NCBI GenBank assembly: GCA_021325555.1
Contig: JAJPGY010000015.1
Location: 47,306 to 111,305, forward strand
Reading direction: 5' to 3'
DNA: 64,000 nt
DNA from: Pseudomonadota bacterium
GTDB lineage: Bacteria > Cyanobacteriota > Vampirovibrionia > Obscuribacterales > Obscuribacteraceae
The position numbers and the translations under genes were made by a program. This document shows, one piece after another, positions 37,642-47,844 of the stretch (within the stretch, counting starts at the first letter, position 1; each line of letters starts with the position of its first letter). The notes under the pieces are model-generated. The model did not search any database. It worked only from the letters and a program-made list of their open reading frames with translations, and was not told the DNA's origin.

Positions 37642-40115
37642 ATCATCGCAGGCGGCACCGGCGGCACCAGCGACGCCTGCTCGCCGGTAAACGGGTTGGT
37701 CAGATACCAGTCCACCTGGAAGCCGGGCGGCACCGGTATCGGTGAGCGAACCTGGAACTCGCAGGCCAGCCCAGGACAGGTGGCCTCGGTGAGATCGCCC
37801 TGCCGGCACCAGTCGGGCTCCGAGGAAGGCTGCGCCTCGCCCCGCCGGCGGTCGACGCGGAATGCCACCAGGTCGCGCAGTAATACCGACCAGCCCACCT
37901 TGATGGCCGTGCCGCTCTCGAGCGCGTTCGGGCTGTAATAGAGGAGCTCGCCGGCCGGGATGCCGACGGCGCCGAAGGGCGAGCGCCGGTAGGTTCGCAG
38001 GCGCGGCGACCGGCCCGGCTTCAGCGCTTCCGAATCGAGGACGACCACCAGCGGGCGGGCAGGCGGCGCCGGCCGCGCGTAAGCATCGCCTGCCTCCGGC
38101 GCCTCGGCGAGCACCAGGAAGCGCCGGTCAAGCCAGCCACTGGAGCGCGGATCCAGCCTGCCGGAAGCGACGTCCAGCAGCGTTTCCTCGGAAAGCGGCC
38201 GGCGATGCGGGATGAACAGCCAGCGGCCGTTGAGGAGGAAGGCTCCGGGCTGGGCCCGCGAGCGGGTCAGGCCCGACCCGGACAGCTCGCCCAGGCGCGA
38301 GCAGAGCTGGAAAGACCTGACCGCCGCCTGGGAGCCGTTTTCCTCCAGCCGAGAGGCCAGACCCACGGCCCGCAGGCCGATCCGCCGCCGCGTATTCAGC
38401 CTGGAAAGGGAGCCCTCGAGCTCGGCAACCCGCTTGAGAAGCAGAGGGGTCTGCCTGAGCACCGCCGGTGATGCCTGGCCCTGCCCCTGCCTGCTTATGC
38501 GCTGGCGCAAGGAGGCCAGCTCCTCGGCGTCCAGCGAGATCTCCTTGTCGAGCCGGACCAGCTCGCCCCGCACCCGCTCGAGAACCGCGCGCGCCGTCGA
38601 GCGGCACTCGATGCCGGCCAGGTTGGTCTCGTGAAGCGCCTGCAGGAAGTCGAAGACCATGTTCGGATCAAATTCTCCGCCGCCCGGCAGATCCACGTTG
38701 CCGGCGGCATCCACGCACAGCGGCAGGGCCGAGCCCGGCAGAGCCTTGTCGCGCGGGGCCCAGGCAAACGCCTGGGAGATGGCCTCCTGCCCCGCCCCTT
38801 GCGGGCCGGTCTGGTTGAGAACGGCAAATGCCCGCGCCCCGGTGTCACGGGCCAGGCAGCTGTTGATCGGCTGCCAGCCCGGGCCGCCGGCGCCGGCGGC
38901 CGGCGGGAAGGGCCGGTTGATCAGCTCGAGCAGATTCTCCACCTCCGTGTCCGGCCCCGCGTAACGCAGCCAGTGGTAGAGCGCCACCGCCAGCGCGCTG
39001 CCGGGCGTCATCTCGCCGGGCTCGCCCTCGGCCAGCGGCCCGAGCGTGCCGGCTCCGGGAATATCGGCGCCGATCGCCTGCTGCCACTGGCCGACGTTCC
39101 GCCAGGCGGGTTGCAGGAGAATATCCGACACCGCGTGCAGCTGCGGCGGCACCCCGTGGGGGAAGCCGAGCAGGAAAGCGGAGCGCGCCGGCACGTGCGG
39201 CGGCGCCCCGGTCAGGGCGCAGGCGATGCGGGGCGGCGTCGCTGGACGGCGCCGCGTCCCGAGGCCCTCGTCCGGCCGGTAGTCGGCCTCAATCAGCACC
39301 GCCGATGGTGCCACGGTCAAAAGCCCGGAGTCGAACTCGGCCGGGCTGACCAGAGTCACCCTGCCGGCGAGCGGGAAAAAGTGCACCGGGTCCGCGCCCG
39401 GCACCGGCACCGGCCTGCCGGTGCGATAGAGCCCCCGGCAGGCGTAATCGGCCGGGCCCTCGCCCTGGCCGGGAGCCGCCCTTATCGCGCAGGTGGAGTC
39501 GGGGCGCCTGACGGTTCCCAGGGTTATGGTCAGGCCCTTGAGCTGATGCCCCTCCTGAGCGCTCTGGGCGGCCAGCTCCTGGTAAACCTGCTCGTAGATT
39601 GAGGCGGTCTCCGCCGGGTAGGTCTGGTAAGGGTTCGGCTGCACGGCCTCGAACAGGCGATGGACGAGCTCCTGCTCGACGGCCCGGGCGCGCTTGAGAT
39701 CGCGGCGGGCCAGCTCCAGCATTACCGGCTGGCGCAGGCGCTGGGCCACCAGCGCCTCCAGGCGCAGGGTTGCGTAGAGCGTGTTGAGCCCGATTGTTCT
39801 CTGCCCGCCCTTCCCCGGCAAGGGCTGCTCGTCGGCGGGCAGGTCGCAGAGACCGACCGGGCCGAAGACCTGGTCCTCCACGGTCACGCCGGAAAGCCTC
39901 CTGGCCGCCACCATCGCCGCCTGCTCCACGACGTTGCGAAACTTCTGGTGGGTGGTGAAATTCCTTACCCCGACCACGTACACGGCCACTGCCGCCCCCA
40001 CGCAGGCGGCCAGCAAAACGATCGCCGCCACGCTGCGCCAGTCAGACTGCCGGCGCCGCCTGCCGCCGGCCGCTGACGACGATTCTGTTTTCGAAGGCGG
40101 CGATCCGTTCGTCAT
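37638..40115 (-). CDS. Large TadG-like envelope protein of unknown function
   Basis: The 825-residue protein has one N-terminal TM segment (about residues 28-50, AAIVLLAACVGAAVAVYVVG). A segment FRNVVEQAAMVAARRLSG follows that resembles the pilin-like start of TadE/TadG proteins. The rest is predicted periplasmic, with scattered Cys residues and a coiled coil at about 570-610 (VRGELVRLDKEISLDAEEL). The ATG at 40115 begins the first good hydrophobic segment. No Shine-Dalgarno is evident, so the start is uncertain. Two TadE-like genes lie 5.6 kb downstream. Confidence 0.6.
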   Translation of the reverse strand: MTNGSPPSKTESSSAAGGRRRRQSDWRSVAAIVLLAACVGAAVAVYVVGVRNFTTHQKFRNVVEQAAMVAARRLSGVTVEDQVFGPVGLCDLPADEQPLPGKGGQRTIGLNTLYATLRLEALVAQRLRQPVMLELARRDLKRARAVEQELVHRLFEAVQPNPYQTYPAETASIYEQVYQELAAQSAQEGHQLKGLTITLGTVRRPDSTCAIRAAPGQGEGPADYACRGLYRTGRPVPVPGADPVHFFPLAGRVTLVSPAEFDSGLLTVAPSAVLIEADYRPDEGLGTRRRPATPPRIACALTGAPPHVPARSAFLLGFPHGVPPQLHAVSDILLQPAWRNVGQWQQAIGADIPGAGTLGPLAEGEPGEMTPGSALAVALYHWLRYAGPDTEVENLLELINRPFPPAAGAGGPGWQPINSCLARDTGARAFAVLNQTGPQGAGQEAISQAFAWAPRDKALPGSALPLCVDAAGNVDLPGGGEFDPNMVFDFLQALHETNLAGIECRSTARAVLERVRGELVRLDKEISLDAEELASLRQRISRQGQGQASPAVLRQTPLLLKRVAELEGSLSRLNTRRRIGLRAVGLASRLEENGSQAAVRSFQLCSRLGELSGSGLTRSRAQPGAFLLNGRWLFIPHRRPLSEETLLDVASGRLDPRSSGWLDRRFLVLAEAPEAGDAYARPAPPARPLVVVLDSEALKPGRSPRLRTYRRSPFGAVGIPAGELLYYSPNALESGTAIKVGWSVLLRDLVAFRVDRRRGEAQPSSEPDWCRQGDLTEATCPGLACEFQVRSPIPVPPGFQVDWYLTNPFTGEQASLVPPVPPAMI

Positions 40116-40230
40116 GGTAAGGGCAGCCACTTCCCGGGCAGAAGCATGGTGGTAGAACGGGGCAGCAGTCCCCGCCGCCGGACCCGGCTGAGCGCTTAGA
40201 ATAGCACTAGCTCGCTGACCGGAGGAGAGT

Positions 40231-41193
40231 TTGACCGACACCGGCACACGCCTTACAGCCGCGATCATCCTCTTGGCGGCAGCCTGTCAGCCCGCTTTGC
40301 CGGCCCGGCCGACGGCGCGCGGCAACCCGGCCGCGTCCCGGGAAGCACGGCTGCTGGCCGTCCGCCGGCTCACGGCCGCCTCCTTGTTCCAGAGCGCCAG
40401 GCCGGTTGCCGAGAAGCTGGTCGGCGACTACCCGAACGATCCGCAGGCGCACCTGGCCTACGCCGAGCTGCTGCGGGCCATGGGTATGGCCACGCAGGCA
40501 TCGGCCGAGTACAGCCGGGCGGAGATCCTCGATCCCAGGCTGGCCGAGCCGGCGATCGCGCTCGCCCGGCTGAACCTGGAGAGCCTCAATCTCGAGCTCA
40601 GCCTGCACTACGCGCGCGATGCCGTCAGCCGGGCGCCGGCATCGCTGCCGGCGCACCTGGTGCTCGCCCAGGCGCTCCTGTCCAGCGACCGGCTCACCGA
40701 GGCGGATCAGGAGATCAGGCGGCTGCTGCTCCGTTATCCGCGCACTCCCGCGGTGCTGTTCCTGGCTTACCGCCTCAATCGCCAGCGCGGCAGCTTCGGC
40801 AGCGCCCGCTCCTACCTGGAGCAGGCGATCGCCGGGGGGCGGCCCGAGCCGCGCTGGCTCTACGAGCTGGCCGACCTCCTGGAGATTGCCGGCGACTGCC
40901 GGGCGGCGGCCCGCTGCCTGCTGGAGCTCACCGCCCTGCAGCCGGATTCGGAGCAGGCGCGCGAAAAGCTGGCCTCTGTCTACGAGTTCACCTGCCACGA
41001 TTACGACAGGGCCATCGCGCAGTACCGCCTGATCGTCCGGTCCAACCCGGACTCGGTGACGGCCCTTGCCGGCATCGACCGCTGCCAGAGCAAGAAAAAC
41101 GATCTGGCCTTCGAGCTGAAGGTGCTCCTGCACCGCCTGTGGGGCGAGCTTGCCCACCTCCTGACCGGCGCCCCCGGACTGCCTGCCCGGTAG
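40231..41193 (+). CDS. Exported TPR protein
   Basis: The 320-residue product starts with TTG after GGAGGAG (40221-40227). It has a short hydrophobic N-terminus ending LLAAACQ, a weak lipoprotein signal. About six TPR units follow (for example AHLAYAELLRAMGMATQASAEY and ELADLLEIAGDCRAAARCLLE). It is probably an envelope scaffold. Nothing in the sequence shows its partner. It is divergent from the TadG-like gene. Confidence 0.75.
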   Translation: MTDTGTRLTAAIILLAAACQPALPARPTARGNPAASREARLLAVRRLTAASLFQSARPVAEKLVGDYPNDPQAHLAYAELLRAMGMATQASAEYSRAEILDPRLAEPAIALARLNLESLNLELSLHYARDAVSRAPASLPAHLVLAQALLSSDRLTEADQEIRRLLLRYPRTPAVLFLAYRLNRQRGSFGSARSYLEQAIAGGRPEPRWLYELADLLEIAGDCRAAARCLLELTALQPDSEQAREKLASVYEFTCHDYDRAIAQYRLIVRSNPDSVTALAGIDRCQSKKNDLAFELKVLLHRLWGELAHLLTGAPGLPAR

Positions 41194-41276
41194 AGCCGCT
41201 GCCAATGAGCCTCGCGCAGCAAGACGCGCGGGCCGGGCGAGCTTCAAGCCCCGCACCAGGCCGGCGCCGCGCGGAA

Positions 41277-42614
41277 TTATTTATGATGATGCACGGTCAG
41301 CACCCGCTTGGGCCCGTGGATCGGATCCTCGACCACCACCGTCTGATCCCGCTTGGGCCCGACGCTCACGATCGCCACCGGCACATCCAGCTGCTCGGAG
41401 ATGAAGTTCAGATAGCGCTGGGCGGGAGCCGGCAGGTCGGAGTAGCTGCGGCAGTCGCTGGTCGGCTGCCGCCAGCCGGGGAACGACTCGTAGACAGGCT
41501 CCATGCGCCAGAAGGCCCCGGCCATGCTGGGCAGGTTCTCGTAGACCTGACCGGTCCTGCGATCCTTGTATCTGACGCAGACCTTGATCTCGTCGAATTC
41601 GTCGAGCACATCCAGCTTGGTGACGGCCAGGCAATCCAGGCCGTTTATGCGCACGGCGTAGCGCCCGAGCACCAGGTCCAGCCAGCCGCAACGGCGCGGG
41701 CGACCGGTGGTCACGCCCACCTCCGCCCACGGTGTGCCGGTCTGGCGCAGCTTCTCGCCCACCTCGCCGAACTGCTCGGTGGGGAAGGGCCCCTCGCCGA
41801 CGCGCGTCTGGTAAGCCTTGGAGACGCCGATCACCCGGTCGATGATTGTCGGGCCCACCCCGGCGCCCACGCAGGCGCCGCCGGCCGAGGGGCTCGAGCT
41901 GGTGACGAACGGGTAGCTGCCGTGGTCGAGATCGAGCAGCGTGCCCTGGGCGCCCTCGAACAGGATGTTCTTGCGCTCCTGCACGGAGTTGAAGATGATC
42001 GCCGAGGTGTCGGCCACGTAGCCCGCCATCTGCTTGCCGTATTCGATGTACTCCCTGTAAATGGTCTCGACGTCCTGCGGGGGCAGGTTGTAGAGCCGCT
42101 CGAGGATGATGTTCTTCTTGGGCACCAGCCACTCCAGCTTGGCCCGGAAAGCCTCGGGATCGAGCAGGTCTTCGATCCGGATGCCGGTGCGATCGCACTT
42201 GTCGGCGTAGGTGGGACCGATCCCTCGTTTTGTGGTGCCGATCTTCTTGTCCCCGCGCGCCTCCTCCTCGGCGGCATCGATCGCCAGGTGGTAGGGCATG
42301 GTCACGTGGGCGGTGGCGGAGACCTTCAGCTGCGAGTCGTCCAGGCCGCGCTTTTTCAGGGCCGCCAGCTCGGTGATGAACGCCTTGGGATCGATCACCA
42401 TCCCCGGGCCCAGGATGCACAGCGTGCCCGGATAAAGGATACCCGAGGGTATGAGGTGGAACTTGTAGGTGTCACCGTTGACCACCACGGTGTGCCCGGC
42501 ATTCGAGCCGCCCTGGTAGCGCACGACCACGTCGGCGTTCCGGGAAAGGAGGTCGGTGACCTTCGCCTTTCCCTCGTCGCCAAATTGAGCTCCAACGACA
42601 ATTACGTTCGCCAA
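41277..42614 (-). CDS. purA: Adenylosuccinate synthetase
   Basis: GTP-dependent first step from IMP to AMP. The 445-residue protein has the N-terminal loop [17 protein letters not shown] (the usual WGDEGKGK with two conservative changes), NAGHTVVV with the catalytic His, [14 protein letters not shown], the [15 protein letters not shown] loop and [14 protein letters not shown]. The start is TTG with AGAGG 9 nt upstream. It is divergent from holB. The His-rich C-terminus (VHHHK) is natural sequence. Confidence 0.97.
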   Translation of the reverse strand: MANVIVVGAQFGDEGKAKVTDLLSRNADVVVRYQGGSNAGHTVVVNGDTYKFHLIPSGILYPGTLCILGPGMVIDPKAFITELAALKKRGLDDSQLKVSATAHVTMPYHLAIDAAEEEARGDKKIGTTKRGIGPTYADKCDRTGIRIEDLLDPEAFRAKLEWLVPKKNIILERLYNLPPQDVETIYREYIEYGKQMAGYVADTSAIIFNSVQERKNILFEGAQGTLLDLDHGSYPFVTSSSPSAGGACVGAGVGPTIIDRVIGVSKAYQTRVGEGPFPTEQFGEVGEKLRQTGTPWAEVGVTTGRPRRCGWLDLVLGRYAVRINGLDCLAVTKLDVLDEFDEIKVCVRYKDRRTGQVYENLPSMAGAFWRMEPVYESFPGWRQPTSDCRSYSDLPAPAQRYLNFISEQLDVPVAIVSVGPKRDQTVVVEDPIHGPKRVLTVHHHK

Positions 42615-42750
42615 GTTTCTCGCCTCTTTAATTTTTCAAAATCAACCACACAAAAAAAATTGCGCTTGCCGGAAGCCTTTCTCGAGGACTTCATCGGGCG
42701 CGCAGGCAGGCTCAGGGTTCGCCCTTTTTGCCCTGGATAGTCTAGGATAC

Positions 42751-43692
42751 ATGAGTCACCGTGTCAAATTCGGGGTCCCCTTGCTAAGCATTTTCGAGCC
42801 GGAGCTGTGCCGGCGCCAGCCTACCGCCACCACCATTCTGCGCTCAGCCATCGAGCGGCAGCGGCTGGCCAACGCCTACCTGCTTCTGGGCAGGGCAAAG
42901 TCAGACAAGTGGTCGATCGCCCGCCAGGTGGCGCTTTATCTCAACTGCTCGTCCGGCGCGCGGGATGCCGGCTTCTCCTGCGCGACCAGGCCGGCAAAAG
43001 CTCCGGGCCAGGCCTCCGGGCTTACGGACGCCTGCCAGAGCTGCCGCTGGATAACCGAGGAGAAGCACCCGCAAGCCTGGCTCCTTTTGACCGGGGAAGG
43101 CGAGAAGAGCGGCAGGATTCCGGTGGCCAGGGCCAGGCAGGTCGGCTACGAGCTTGCCAGGACATCGCCGTACCAGCGGGTGGTGGTCATCCCCGAGGCG
43201 GGTCAGGAGATCTTCCACAGGCCGGCCGCCAACGCCCTGTTAAAAACAATTGAGGAAGCCGCCGCGGGCAGCCTTTTTTTCCTTTTCGCGCCGGCCGCCG
43301 AGGACGTCCTGGCGACCGTCGTCAGCCGCTGCCAGCTGCTGCCGGTGCTGGCGCCGGGCGGGCAGGCGGACCGCGCCGGGCAGGGCGAAGAGTTGCCGGG
43401 CAGGCGCGGCAGCCTCTTCGAGGCGCTGGAATGGGGCGCCGGCCTTGTCAAGCTGGCCGAGGCGGGAGCTGAGCCGGCGGCGATCATCGATAGCGTGGTA
43501 TCAAAAGAGGTAGGGCGCCTCAAGGAGAGGGCGGCCGACGACCCGCCGGTCTGCCTGTATCTTAGCCGCCTGCTGGAGGTGGCCGAGGCGAGCAAGGAGC
43601 AGGTCGAGCATTTCGTGCCGGCGCGGTTCGTGCTCGAGGCCTTCGCGGTGGCCTGGCACCACCTGCAGGTCAAGGGGCTACAGGAGGCTTAA
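42751..43692 (+). CDS. holB: DNA polymerase III delta-prime subunit
   Basis: Clamp-loader stator subunit. The 313-residue protein has the degenerate AAA+ N-terminus (ILRSAIERQRLANAYLLLG, with a non-consensus P-loop GRAKSDKW as expected for delta-prime). A likely zinc module follows (Cys residues between about 67 and 97, ending CQSC). The family motif is in NALLKTIEEAAAGSLFFLF, followed by VVSRCQLLPV. The TPR gene follows directly. Confidence 0.9.
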   Translation: MSHRVKFGVPLLSIFEPELCRRQPTATTILRSAIERQRLANAYLLLGRAKSDKWSIARQVALYLNCSSGARDAGFSCATRPAKAPGQASGLTDACQSCRWITEEKHPQAWLLLTGEGEKSGRIPVARARQVGYELARTSPYQRVVVIPEAGQEIFHRPAANALLKTIEEAAAGSLFFLFAPAAEDVLATVVSRCQLLPVLAPGGQADRAGQGEELPGRRGSLFEALEWGAGLVKLAEAGAEPAAIIDSVVSKEVGRLKERAADDPPVCLYLSRLLEVAEASKEQVEHFVPARFVLEAFAVAWHHLQVKGLQEA

Positions 43693-44724
43693 TTGCAGAA
43701 AGTCGAGCAACTGGGCAAGCTGCCCTCGCTGGGACCGCTTCCCCACATCGTCTTCGCGGCTTTCACGGTGGCGGCTTTCTGGCTGACCATCGGGCAGCCG
43801 GAGACGCTGCGCCCGGAGGATCTGGAGGGACCCGGCGCGCGCCACAAGCACACGGTCGCCTTCTCCCCGGATGTGGTGGCGCAGGCGATGGCGCTCGGCC
43901 CCGGCCGGCTGCTTTCCGCCGGCAAGCCGGACCTGGCCCTTTCCAAGGCCGCCGAGCTGGTGGCCGCCCGGCCCTACGACGTCCTGGCCAACATCTGCGC
44001 CGGCAACATCCAGTGCCAGGTTGGCAACAAGGACGAAGGGTTTCGCCTGCTCAAGACGTCGGTGGCCCTGGCCCCGCGCAGCCGTTATGTGCGGCTCAAC
44101 CTGGCCGAGCAGCTGTCCCGGGCCAAACGCTACGATGAGGCGGTCACCCAGCTCAATTTGATCGTCGGCGCTTACCCGCACTGGCCGAAACCGCACCTGG
44201 ATCTGGCCCAGATATACACCATCATGGACAGGCCGCTCGATGCGGCCGCCGAGATGAAGCTGGCCCTGGACGCGGACCCGACCGACTACCGCCTGCGCAA
44301 GGAGAGGGCGCTGGCCCTGGCCCGTGGCGGGCAGCCGGGCAAGGCCCTGGACGAGTTCGTACGCGCCGACACCGACGAGCTCAATCTCCTGGGCATGCCG
44401 GTCGATCTCAAGCAGGCCGAGCAGAACTGGGGAACGCTCGACCGGGCCGTCTACGAGTACCGGCGGGCGCTCGAGCAGTCACCCGACGATCCGCTCACCA
44501 AGCTGCGCCTGGCCCGCGTGCTTATCTACCGCGGGCAGACGGACGAGGCCAGGACGCTGCTGCTCGAGGCCAAGAAGAAGGCGCCGCAGAACGTGGAGAT
44601 CCACCGCAACCTGGCCCTGGTCATGCAGAAGATGGGCGACAGCGGCCCGGCCGTCTCCGAGTTCAAGATATCGGTTAGCCTCGAGCAGGCGCACAAGCGT
44701 TCCGAGCAGGAGAAGCAGGACTGA
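43693..44724 (+). CDS. Membrane-anchored TPR protein
   Basis: The 343-residue protein starts with TTG immediately after the holB stop, with AGGAGG at 43682-43687 inside the end of holB, so the two are translationally linked. A TM anchor (about residues 17-37, PHIVFAAFTVAAFWLTIG) precedes about seven TPR units through to residue 335 (for example LLGMPVDLKQAEQNWGTLDR within a less regular unit). It resembles the exported TPR protein at 40231 in style. The function is unknown. Confidence 0.78.
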   Translation: MQKVEQLGKLPSLGPLPHIVFAAFTVAAFWLTIGQPETLRPEDLEGPGARHKHTVAFSPDVVAQAMALGPGRLLSAGKPDLALSKAAELVAARPYDVLANICAGNIQCQVGNKDEGFRLLKTSVALAPRSRYVRLNLAEQLSRAKRYDEAVTQLNLIVGAYPHWPKPHLDLAQIYTIMDRPLDAAAEMKLALDADPTDYRLRKERALALARGGQPGKALDEFVRADTDELNLLGMPVDLKQAEQNWGTLDRAVYEYRRALEQSPDDPLTKLRLARVLIYRGQTDEARTLLLEAKKKAPQNVEIHRNLALVMQKMGDSGPAVSEFKISVSLEQAHKRSEQEKQD

Positions 44725-44726
44725 TC

Positions 44727-45674
44727 TCAGCTCCCGGCCCTGGCTTTGCCCCTGGCCTTTTCCAGCTCGGCGAGCTTCTCGTAGAGCTCCCGCTCCTCGG
44801 GGCTGAGCACGGTCGGCACGACAATTTTCAAGCGGATCAGCTGATCGCCCCGCCCCTCCTGCTTCAAACGGGGCAGCCCCTTGCCCCGCAGGCGCAGCAG
44901 GCGCCCTGACTGGCTGCCGGCCGGCACGGTGATCCTGACCGGGCCATCGAGCGTCTCCACGCTGGCCTCGCCGCCGAGCGCGGCCAGGGCCGGCGAGATC
45001 TGGGCTTCGGACACCACGTTGTCGGCCTCGACGACGTAGCGCGCGTGCGGTTTTACCTTCACCCGGAGGAAAAGGTCACCGCGCGGGCCGCCGGCCGGCG
45101 AGACCGCGCCTTCGCCGGGCACGCGCACCCGGGAGCCCGGGCGGACGCCGGCCGGGATCTTCACCTCCAGCGTCTTCGGTTTGGCGCCGGGCGCCGAGAT
45201 CGTGAGCGTACGCGTGGCGCCGCGGGCCAGATCCTCGACGGACAGCTCCACCTCGGCCTCCTGGTCGTAGCCCCTGGCCGCCCGCGCGCCCCCGAACGGC
45301 CCGCGGGCGCCGGCGGCGCCGCCGAAAGGGGCACCGAAGAGCATGTCGAAGAAGTCCGAGAACCCCCCGCCGCGCCCCAGGTCGCCGAGCCCGCCAAAGT
45401 CGAAGGTGAAGCCGCCCATGTCGGGCGGCGGGCGAAAGTCGGAGCCGGCCTTCCAGTTGGAGCCGAGCATGTCATAGCGCTTGCGCTTTTCCGGGTCCTT
45501 GAGGACCTCGTAGGCCTCGGTCACCTCCTTGAACTTCTCCTCCGCCCCCTTGTCGCCCGGGTTGGCGTCAGGATGGTGCTGGCGGGCCAGCTTGCGGTAG
45601 GCAGCCTTGATCTCCTTTTCCGAGGCGTTCCTCGGCACCCCCAGGGTCGCGTAGTAGTCTTTATACTTAACCAA
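44727..45674 (-). CDS. CbpA-type DnaJ chaperone (no zinc finger)
   Basis: Class B J protein that stimulates DnaK. The 315 residues comprise a J domain with [10 protein letters not shown] (HPD), a Gly/Phe-rich linker (about 85-130) and two C-terminal substrate-binding beta-domains ([30 protein letters not shown]). The CxxCxGxG zinc repeats of class A DnaJ are absent. The only available start is TTG, 36 bp from the divergent TadE-like gene. cbpA is a reasonable name but orthology was not tested. Confidence 0.88.
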   Translation of the reverse strand: MVKYKDYYATLGVPRNASEKEIKAAYRKLARQHHPDANPGDKGAEEKFKEVTEAYEVLKDPEKRKRYDMLGSNWKAGSDFRPPPDMGGFTFDFGGLGDLGRGGGFSDFFDMLFGAPFGGAAGARGPFGGARAARGYDQEAEVELSVEDLARGATRTLTISAPGAKPKTLEVKIPAGVRPGSRVRVPGEGAVSPAGGPRGDLFLRVKVKPHARYVVEADNVVSEAQISPALAALGGEASVETLDGPVRITVPAGSQSGRLLRLRGKGLPRLKQEGRGDQLIRLKIVVPTVLSPEERELYEKLAELEKARGKARAGS

Positions 45675-45710
45675 TGACCGGCAATCCCCGATTAGCCACC
45701 AACTAAGATT

Positions 45711-46181
45711 ATGAAGCCAGGCAGGCCCATACTTAGCTTAAATGATAACGGCCAGTCCACGGTCGAACTGGTCGCCGGCCTGATCGTCCTGGTGCCGATC
45801 GTGCTCGGGCTGTTCGATATGGCCGTGGTGATCATCGCCAACCAGGTAAACGACAGCGCCTGCCGGGACGCGGCCAGGGTGGCGGCCAGCGGGCGCCCCA
45901 CCGCCGACGAGACGACGGCCCGGGCGACACAGGTGCTGAAGCAGGTCTACCACACGGGCGGCTACCTGGAGGGCCCGGCGCTGGTTGCCGCCACCCCGCT
46001 CGGCATAAAGGCGCCGGACCCGGTGTTCGGCGGTCCCTATTCGGGGTCGGTGCGCGTGGAGACAAAGATCACCGTCCACCTTCCCGCCCCGCTGCCCGGC
46101 GTCCTGCCCGCCACGCAGGAGTTCCACGCCCGGGAGGAGTATCCGGTAACGTTTGTCGAGCCGAACACGGCCAGCCCGTGA
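45711..46181 (+). CDS. TadE-like pseudopilin protein
   Basis: The 156-residue protein has the TadE-type N-terminus: a basic start, then [28 protein letters not shown] with the conserved Glu before the hydrophobic stretch. [12 protein letters not shown] follows, then a beta-rich exported part. Such proteins are minor subunits of Tad/Flp pili. The usual tad ATPase and secretin genes are absent here. Confidence 0.78.
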   Translation: MKPGRPILSLNDNGQSTVELVAGLIVLVPIVLGLFDMAVVIIANQVNDSACRDAARVAASGRPTADETTARATQVLKQVYHTGGYLEGPALVAATPLGIKAPDPVFGGPYSGSVRVETKITVHLPAPLPGVLPATQEFHAREEYPVTFVEPNTASP

Positions 46182-46459
46182 TCCGCACCGCCGGCAGTGC
46201 ATCTCGAGCGGGCCACCGTCCGCGCCTGCCCGGGCGACCGCAAGGTCAAAAGCAGGCTCCACGGGCTGCGCCATCTTCCCGCGGACCCGGCGGCGGATGA
46301 CAAGCGGGGCGCAGATGACCGCAGCCGGTGCGGATGATGACCGGCGGCTACATATACGTCCCCTGATCGAGCAAAAGATGGAACAATATTTGTCCTGCCT
46401 GCCCGCGGGTAGATATTGCAGGCGGGGATAGCAGGGTTGTTGCGGAGAACGGCGGACAG
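46182..46459 (+). other. 278-bp gap between the two TadE-like genes
   Basis: No gene is supported. A weak promoter-like TTGTCC with downstream AT sequence (about 46390-46415) overlaps a small GCCTGC/GCAGGC inverted repeat. Otherwise I see nothing in it. Confidence 0.3.
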
Positions 46460-46972
46460 ATGAGAGCCCGGCAAAATCCGATCAAGCAAACCGGGCGCGC
46501 CGGCACGGGCGCCCAGGTGGCCGAGTTCGGCCCGGTGCTGTTCGTGCTTTTTATCGTTATCCTCATCCCCTTTCTGGCCCTTTTGAGCTTCCTGGACGGG
46601 CTGGCCGTGGTGACCTGGGCCGTCAATCAGGCCGCCCGCGCGGCCGGCCCCGCCCAGAGCCGCTCGGCCGCCCAGGCGGCGGTGGCGGCGGTCGGCGATC
46701 AGATCCTCGGCGGCCCGTTGGGCGCCTTTGCCCGTGTCACCCCGCGGGATCATACGGGGCTCAAGCTGGTGGTCCTGCAGATTCCCTCCACCAGCGGCGG
46801 CGCCAGCGAGTTCCCGCCCGGCGCCACGCCGGACACCACCCACAACTTTTACGAGTACCAGGTGACCGGCACCTATCTCATCAACCCGCTTTTCCTGCCG
46901 CAGCTTTTCAAGTCGCCCGTGACCTTCACCTCGTCGGCGGCCTGCGAGAACCCGAACGGTCTGTCGCACTAG
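46460..46972 (+). CDS. TadE-like membrane protein
   Basis: The 170-residue product has the pattern AQVAEFGPVLFVLFIVILIPFLALLSFLDG: a Glu one residue into a long hydrophobic helix. NQAARAAGPAQSRSAAQAAV and an exported C-terminal part follow. It is probably a second pseudopilin-like partner of the gene at 45711. GGCGG 5 nt before the ATG could serve as ribosome-binding site. Confidence 0.7.
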   Translation: MRARQNPIKQTGRAGTGAQVAEFGPVLFVLFIVILIPFLALLSFLDGLAVVTWAVNQAARAAGPAQSRSAAQAAVAAVGDQILGGPLGAFARVTPRDHTGLKLVVLQIPSTSGGASEFPPGATPDTTHNFYEYQVTGTYLINPLFLPQLFKSPVTFTSSAACENPNGLSH

Positions 46973-47078
46973 CCCGGCCGGCGGAAGCTCTTGCCGGCGC
47001 GAGGCTGCCGACACCTCCGTGCCCGCGCCGGGCGCGAACGCGCAAGGCAGGCAAGACGGGCGGGAGCGAATCGTCGAA

Positions 47079-47801
47079 CTAGGCGACCAGGTACTTGTGC
47101 AGGTCCTGCAACTTGGTGACATCCAGGCGCAGTCCGGGCCCCATGGTGGTGCTCAGGTAAACGGACTTGATGTACGTACCCTTGACCGAGGCCGGCTTCA
47201 CCTTCTGGATCGTCTCGACGACGGCGGCCAGATTCTTCAGCAGCCGCTCGTCCTCGAAGGAGAGCTTGCCGATGGCCATCTGCACCAGCCCGCCGTCCTT
47301 CTCGGCCCGGAAGGAGACCTTGCCGGCCTTCAGATCCTTGACGGCCTTGCCCACCTCGAAGGTGACCGTGCCGTCCTTGGGGTTGGGCATGAGCCCTTTG
47401 GGGCCGAGAACCTTGCCCAGCTTGGAGAGCATGCCCATGCAGTCGGGCGTGGACACCAGCTTGTCGAACTCCAGGAAGCCCTCGCCGATTTTGGCCACCA
47501 GCTCCTCGGCGCCGACCGTGTCCGCGCCGGCGTCCTGCGCCTCCTTGGCCTTGTCGCCCTTGGCCACCACGGCCACCCGCACCTCCTTGCCGGTGCCGCC
47601 GGGCAGCGACACGGTGGAGCGGATCTGCTGGTCGGAGAGCTTGGGGTTTATCCCCAGGCGGAAGTGCACCTCGACCGTCTGATCGAACTTGACGGCCGGC
47701 GCCTGCTTGAGCGCGGCCACGGCTTCCTCGGCCGAGATGGCGCCGCTGTATTGCTCCGCCAGTTTGTTGAGTTGTTGTTGACGCTTGCTGAGCTTGGGCA
47801 T
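47079..47801 (-). CDS. rplA: Ribosomal protein L1
   Basis: Binds 23S rRNA at the L1 stalk and usually represses its own operon. The 240 residues include VEVHFRLGINPKLSDQQIRSTVSLPGGTGK, LGPKGLMPNPKDGTV and a C-terminal KGTYIKSVYLSTTMGPG. AAGGAAG precedes the ATG. It is the last gene of the minus-strand rpmG-trnW-secE-nusG-rplK-rplA unit in this window; rplJ and rplL do not follow directly. Confidence 0.98.
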   Translation of the reverse strand: MPKLSKRQQQLNKLAEQYSGAISAEEAVAALKQAPAVKFDQTVEVHFRLGINPKLSDQQIRSTVSLPGGTGKEVRVAVVAKGDKAKEAQDAGADTVGAEELVAKIGEGFLEFDKLVSTPDCMGMLSKLGKVLGPKGLMPNPKDGTVTFEVGKAVKDLKAGKVSFRAEKDGGLVQMAIGKLSFEDERLLKNLAAVVETIQKVKPASVKGTYIKSVYLSTTMGPGLRLDVTKLQDLHKYLVA

Positions 47802-47844
47802 GGTGGCATCTTCCTTTGATCGCTTCTTTCGCGGCTGGTTGAGA

